Below are positions 60,311 to 64,000 of a stretch of DNA of 64,000 nt, piece by piece. Below the pieces are notes generated by a model. The model saw nothing but the letters and a program-made list of their open reading frames with translations, was not told the origin of the DNA and ran no database searches. Position 1 is the first letter of the stretch; every line of letters begins with the position of its first letter. The position numbers and the translations under genes are program-made. Origin of the DNA: Isochrysis galbana (Eukaryota > Haptophyta > Isochrysidales > Isochrysidaceae); assembly GCA_018136815.1 (NCBI GenBank), contig CM030944.1:992456-1056455 (forward strand). The letters run 5' to 3'.

Positions 60311-60709
60311 ATGTCTAAAGATGGTTTCAACAAGTGCGTCAACATGTCAACAAAGTGGGAGTGCCGCGCGAGTCCGTACGCCTGCACCTGCACCAATCTG
60401 ACCCACTCCATCACTCTCGTCCACAGCCGATGCGGACGACGCGATCAAGTTTCGAACAAGAAGTGGCGCATGGATTGGAGAGAGCCGCGCAAGATCGCGC
60501 TCCTCAAGCAGGTGATCGATTGCGGCCCAAACGCCTTCAAGAACTTAAAGGACGGGAACTCAAAGGACGGGGACAAGCACAACGCTTGGACGAACAAGAC
60601 GGACGGCATCCTCACGCTCACCTTGCTGGACGAGAACTTCAGACTTCAGAGAGTTCGGAGACGTATTTCCCGTCCCTACACGTCGGTGTTGAGCTCACTC
60701 AAAAGGTGA
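60311..60709 (+). CDS. Possible Myb/SANT-like N terminus of a transposase-type protein
   Basis: The 132-residue frame starts MSKDGFNKCVNMSTKWECR and has Cys residues near its start (CRASPYACTCTN). A helical region follows with NKKWRMDWREPRKIALLKQV and HNAWTNKTDGILTLTLLDE. W...LL..V...W spacing is reminiscent of Myb/SANT-like domains at the start of some eukaryotic transposon proteins. A hAT C-terminal fragment lies only 400 bases downstream, so both may come from one internally deleted element. No signal or membrane segment is present. The end (RRRISRPYTSVLSSLKR) may read into non-coding sequence. Confidence 0.35.
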   Translation: MSKDGFNKCVNMSTKWECRASPYACTCTNLTHSITLVHSRCGRRDQVSNKKWRMDWREPRKIALLKQVIDCGPNAFKNLKDGNSKDGDKHNAWTNKTDGILTLTLLDENFRLQRVRRRISRPYTSVLSSLKR

Positions 60710-61129
60710 AAGGTGGCTGAAGGCTGAAGGTACGTGCGCGCCCGCGCGGGAAGCGGGAAGGCGTGACATGCGTCCGAACACGGGCATGCCCAGAGTCTCT
60801 GGCCAGAGTTGCCCACCTTCTCCTTCTGGCGGAAAGAGGAAAGAGGCTCTAGGCACCTTCAGAACGCTGAAGATTCAACGGACCGGCCTCACCAGGGAAG
60901 GGGCACTCTCCCAACCGCTATGGCACAACCCTTGGCAAACGCCAGACTTTCGAGAATTTTTTTGTGAAATTTGGGGTTGGGCTCAAAATAAAAAAATTGA
61001 TCGAAATTTGGGGGGCACGGGCGTCCCCCCCCCCCCCTCCACGCTCGACGCCCTTGCCCTTGCCCCCCGCCCCGCGCCCATCCCCATGCCGCATGTGCGC
61101 AAGCGCCGCCGAACCATTGTGGACGAGGT

Positions 61130-61371
61130 GGGCTGACGTCGAGGAATTTTCCGACGGCGTACTCGAGTGGTGGCGTGCGAACGGATCATCCAGCATCCCA
61201 AGTTGGTCGAAAGCGGCTCGCCTTGTTCTGGCGCTCACCCCGAATTCCGCCTCGTGTGAGCGCGTGTTTGCATTGTTGCGTGTAATGTACTCCGATTCAC
61301 AGCAACGTACTCTCTCAGACCACCTGCAAGCATCGTTGATGAGTCGCTACAATGGTCGCTCTGTGTTTTGA
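61130..61371 (+). pseudogene. hAT transposase C-terminal dimerisation fragment
   Basis: The open frame reads WADVEEFSDGVLEWWRANGS, IPSWSKAARLVLALTPNSAS, CERVFALLRVMYS and SDHLQASLMSRYN before TGA. This matches the hAT dimerisation region (W-W...P....A..VL.....SA..ERVFS). It continues without a break into non-coding DNA on its left, where a short start MPHVRKRRRTIVDEVG (61087) appears. Almost the whole transposase between the N terminus and the dimerisation region is thus deleted. Left flank motifs CGAAATTTGGGG (60998-61014) and right flank CAAAATTTGGGG (61620-61631) may be remnants of the element ends. Confidence 0.7.
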
Positions 61372-61707
61372 TATGTGATGTGCGTTGTGGTGTTGTGGTT
61401 GTGGGTCCGTCGGGGGCTCGTGGGAAGCTGCGAGGTGCGGGGTCGGGAAAGCGACATCGGGGTGTCGGGGTTCGGGGATGATGGTGATGGAGAGGGTGGG
61501 GTATGGGGATGTGGGGGTGTTGGGTGTTGGGTGAGTTGATTCAGAGGCTACACGCACGCATCACAAAAAAATCAAAATTTTGCCCAAAATTTGGGTGCCT
61601 TGGCAACAAATTTTGACCTCAAAATTTGGGGTGCTCAAGATCAAAACTTTGGCGTATGCCAACATGCCAACACAACCCGCACCTACCCCTACCCCCTACC
61701 CCCTCCG
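61372..61707. other. 3' flank of the hAT fragment, GT-rich then AAATTTGGG motifs
   Basis: A G/T-rich stretch (61380-61540) is followed by AAAATTTTGCCCAAAATTTGGGTG and CAAAATTTGGGGTGCTC. In reverse complement these resemble the left flank, consistent with degenerate inverted ends. (ACCCCT)n-like CTACCCCTACCCCCTACCCCC lies at 61684-61704. Confidence 0.4.
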
Positions 61708-62551
61708 TGACGAATTGGGAAGGCCCTTAGGGCCTGAGGGCAATGAGGAAGGGGCCAAGCCGGCGGCAGGCGCGGCGAGGGAGACGACTTCGGAGGTGCT
61801 GACGGGCTGAAGCCCGTCAGCAGAGGAAGGCGGGCAGGCGGGCTTGGGCGAGGGCGAGGACGGCGGCGAGAGCGACATCGAACGAGCGGCGAGAGGCGAG
61901 GGCGAGTGAGAGGAGGGCTGTGATGGCAGGGGCTGGTGAGGAGAGGCGAGGTTGTTGGGTACGAGTGTTACGAGAGCGAGAGCGACGAGAGCGAGAGCGA
62001 CGACGGATGACGACTGACGACAGGACGACGGACAGAGACACCCAGGAAAACACCCCGACTCTCGCCCCACGACTTTCTCACATAACTCGACTGAAATCAA
62101 ACCCAAACACTCCGATCAGACAACGACGGACGACGATCAAAGGGCGATCTGTCGGCGATCTTATCTGGAACGGGAATCGCACCATAACGGAATCGAGGGG
62201 CAATCTTGCCGCACAGGATTCCAAGAGACTTACCAAATAAGACGAGAGAAGTGCGATATGCTTAAGGGGGAGGTACGAAGAGATCGCAAATTAAACCTGA
62301 TTGCCCCCAGAAGCAGATAAAGAACCGCAGGGGAGATAGCAAATTAAACCTATCTGCGAGGCGCCTGGGAGGAAGAGAGGTGGGGAAACTTCCCTTCTTT
62401 TTCGAGAGAAAGAGAGAGAGCGCTCCACAACCCCCGATCCCATGCATCCAAGCGAAGCTTTTGACCGAGAACGAGAGAAAGCAGAGAATTATAACGATAA
62501 ATACCGAACGACGAAGAGAAGCCTAACGAGTGTCGATTCGCGAATGCGACA
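61708..62551 (-). repeat. Inverted dispersed duplication, copy 2 (about 845 bp)
   Basis: This is the reverse complement of 40210-41057 with scattered mismatches, again ending in the palindrome-like TGTCGATTCGCGAATGCGACA (62531-62551). The inner repeat TTTAATTTGC occurs twice as in copy 1, and a third instance lies outside the matched segment at 62690-62701. Confidence 0.85.
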
Positions 62552-62571
62552 CTCCGATCACACGTCGATTG

Positions 62572-62692
62572 CCCCAGCAGTGACCAGTGACCAGTGACAA
62601 GTGACAAGTAAATAAAGGTAAAGGTAAAAGGTAAAGGTAAAGGGTAAAGGGACAAAGGGCAAAGGCAAAGGGACAAGGGGAAGATAGCAAAT
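62572..62692. repeat. GTGACCA and AAAGGTAAAGG tandem repeats
   Basis: CAGTGACCAGTGACCAGTGACAAGTGACAAG is followed by about ten AAAGGTAAAGG/GACAAAGGG units. This is simple sequence with no gene. Confidence 0.8.
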
Positions 62693-62699
62693 TAAACCT

Positions 62700-62832
62700 T
62701 ATGTAGCGCACAAGGGGAGAAGCCGCAAGGCAGGTGGAGGGGGGAAAGGGTTGGATAGGGCGATAGGGCGTGGCTACACGCTACAGTCTATAGTCCTAGA
62801 GCCACGGGCGAGGCGTGAATATGTAAAACGTT
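62700..62832 (-). repeat. Dispersed repeat family C, copy 3
   Basis: Read on the minus strand it matches copies 1 and 2: TAGAAAAAAACGTTTTACATATTC, CGCCTCGCCCGTGGC, TAGCCACGCCC, CCTGCCTTGCGGCTTCTCCCCTTGTGCGCTACATAAG. The middle is a little longer. Confidence 0.7.
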
Positions 62833-63215
62833 TTTTTCTAACGGTAACACGGTAACGGCAATCCCCACTAGCTTCCAGCCTCCAGTAGCCACTAGCCCTC
62901 CCTCAGTGTATTACTTTTCCTTTGATTGGCGAGTCGTGGTTCACTATGAAGAGTCAAGAGCTCATAAACATTCCCACTCCCACACCACAAATGTTCTACT
63001 CTAGACTAAAGTACTCATATGTCATATGTAGGAGTAGGCAAGTTACTTGCCAAGTTTCGGAGGACCTTCTTAGTAAACACTTCCCTGCGGCTGCTTGGCT
63101 TCATCCCCCTCAATTTTGACCGTAGCAGAGGTTCAGATGAAGCCCCCACGCGCAGGGAGGGAAGTGAGCGGCGCGGAGGGGAGAGGGGAGGGCGAGGGGG
63201 GGGGGGGGGGGGGAA

Positions 63216-63246
<31 letters not shown>

Positions 63247-63638
63247 AGGGGCGGGGGGGAGAGGGGGGGGGGGGAGGGGCCCGGGGGGGGAGAGGGGGCG
63301 GGGGGGGGAGGGGGGGGCGGGGGGGGGGGGGGGGGGCGGGGGGCGGAGGCGGCGAACAATTTGGCCTCGCGGCGCGAGCTCGGCTCCTCCCTCCCCCGCC
63401 CCCCGCCCTCCCCCCCCTTCCCCTCCCCCCCCCCCCCCCCCTTTCCCCCGCCTCGCCCCTCTCTCTCTCTCTCCGCGCCGAGGACCTTCTCTCTCGCCTT
63501 GGCCCCTCACCCTCCCCACTCTCACCTCTCTCAGGCGCCAAAACTTCACTGATTTCGCCCCCCTCATCCCTCTTACCTCCCACGCTGCCCTCTGTGGCTC
63601 GTCTCGCCCCTCCTCCCTACCCTCTCTCTCTTGCACCC
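62833..63638. promoter_or_regulatory. psbO upstream region with long G and C tracts
   Basis: An unremarkable 62840-63130 is followed by an extraordinary G-run region (63190-63345, almost only G with single A or C) and its C-rich counterpart (63395-63445). CT-rich leader sequence then runs up to the start codon. The G and C tracts could pair into a large hairpin or form G-quadruplexes. No TATA box was recognised. Confidence 0.5.
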
Positions 63639-64000
63639 ATGCTCTCCGCTGTCTCCGCTGGCCTCGCCCTCATCGCGCCGACGCCCGCGCGCGTCACGCC
63701 GATGGAGCGCACCTCCACCATCACCATGGCGCAGAAGGACAACGCCTTCGCACAGGCCGCAGGCGTCGCCGCTGCTGTCCTCGCTGTTGGCGTGCAGTCA
63801 GCCTCAGCGGGTCCCTTCACGCGTGAGGACCTCAACTCGCTCACCTACCTGCAGATCAAGGGCACTGGCCTCGCCAACACCTGCCCGATCGTGCAGCCGT
63901 CCGAGAACGGCAAGACCACCATCGCCGTCGGCGCCGGCGCCAAGATCGATGAGTTCTGCCTGGAGCCCACGTCGTTCGAGGTGCATTCGCACTCCAAAGA
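63639..64000 (+). CDS. psbO: Oxygen-evolving enhancer protein 1 (PsbO), 3' end beyond the window
   Basis: PsbO is the 33-kDa extrinsic subunit of photosystem II that stabilises the Mn4CaO5 cluster on the lumenal side. The frame from ATG 63639 has an N-terminal targeting region (MLSAVSAGLALIAPTPARV), then a second hydrophobic lumen-targeting segment (AAGVAAAVLAVGVQSASA) with an A-x-A cleavage site. The mature protein begins near GPFTREDLNSLTYLQIKGTG and continues LANTCPIV and KIDEFCLEPTSFEV. The first Cys of the conserved disulphide is in LANTCP. A bipartite leader fits a nucleus-encoded gene of an alga with a complex plastid, though the first segment is short for a full ER signal plus transit peptide. 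Only about 120 residues, roughly the first third, lie inside the window. Confidence 0.95.
   Translation, partial: MLSAVSAGLALIAPTPARVTPMERTSTITMAQKDNAFAQAAGVAAAVLAVGVQSASAGPFTREDLNSLTYLQIKGTGLANTCPIVQPSENGKTTIAVGAGAKIDEFCLEPTSFEVHSHSK

Overview
This window is nuclear DNA from a photosynthetic eukaryote, most likely a microalga with a red-lineage plastid; a haptophyte-like alga is my best guess, but no single feature proves it. The evidence is a plastid PsbO gene at the right edge, spliceosomal introns with GT..AG borders (one has a perfect TACTAAC branch site), GC-rich coding DNA, long poly-purine, poly-G and microsatellite tracts between genes, and a mix of eukaryotic transposons. There are no bacterial-style operons.

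Recognisable host genes, left to right, are: an FKBP peptidyl-prolyl isomerase with 5 exons (3665-5098, -); a small single-TM protein with two exons (9320-9674, +); an Arg-rich, CCHC-knuckle, J-domain protein with 4 exons (13963-16219, -); MsrA (18131-18904, -); a secreted PUB-thioredoxin protein (19862-21334, +); a 5'-nucleotidase/metallophosphatase with a C-terminal EF-hand region and 6 exons (24136-26845, +); a membrane-anchored ATP-grasp protein (28741-30857, -); an ankyrin/GX3-repeat membrane protein (36255-39518, -); a Tubby-like protein (42767-43999, +); a type I membrane protein (45634-47583, +); two conserved-looking unknowns (50488-51313 and 53071-53733, +); a Sec14/CRAL-TRIO protein (58530-60050, -); and PsbO (63639 onward, cut by the window edge). 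I rebuilt the exons by hand, checking phase and family conservation.

The space between these genes is largely mobile-element debris. It holds a copia integrase fragment (1023-1736), a pogo-like DDE transposase fragment (21712-22420), an ISL2EU/IS5-type element with long inverted ends (32204-33257), a chromovirus integrase with chromodomain (49507-50098), a non-autonomous hAT element with 8-bp target duplications (56157-57027), a hAT dimerisation-domain fragment (61130-61371), a probable MITE (31353-31508), an 845-bp inverted duplication (40210-41057 and 61708-62551), and several short dispersed repeat families.

The most unusual stretch is about 32-40 kb. A gene encoding ankyrin repeats, roughly 130-140 consecutive GX3 units, a Pro-rich/TM/Pro-rich section and a Cys-rich end (36255-39518, -) faces a truncated copy of itself on the other strand (34855-35241, +). 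Between them lies a decayed C-terminal remnant (about 35947-36220, -) of a Fanzor/TnpB-type RNA-guided nuclease, with its zinc ribbon and RuvC-III motif still readable. Immediately to the left are a 0.8-kb minisatellite and the ISL2EU element, which carries an IS5-type DNA-binding domain but no visible DDE catalytic domain. No coordinated pathway is evident among the host genes; they look like an ordinary mixture of housekeeping loci in a transposon-rich region.
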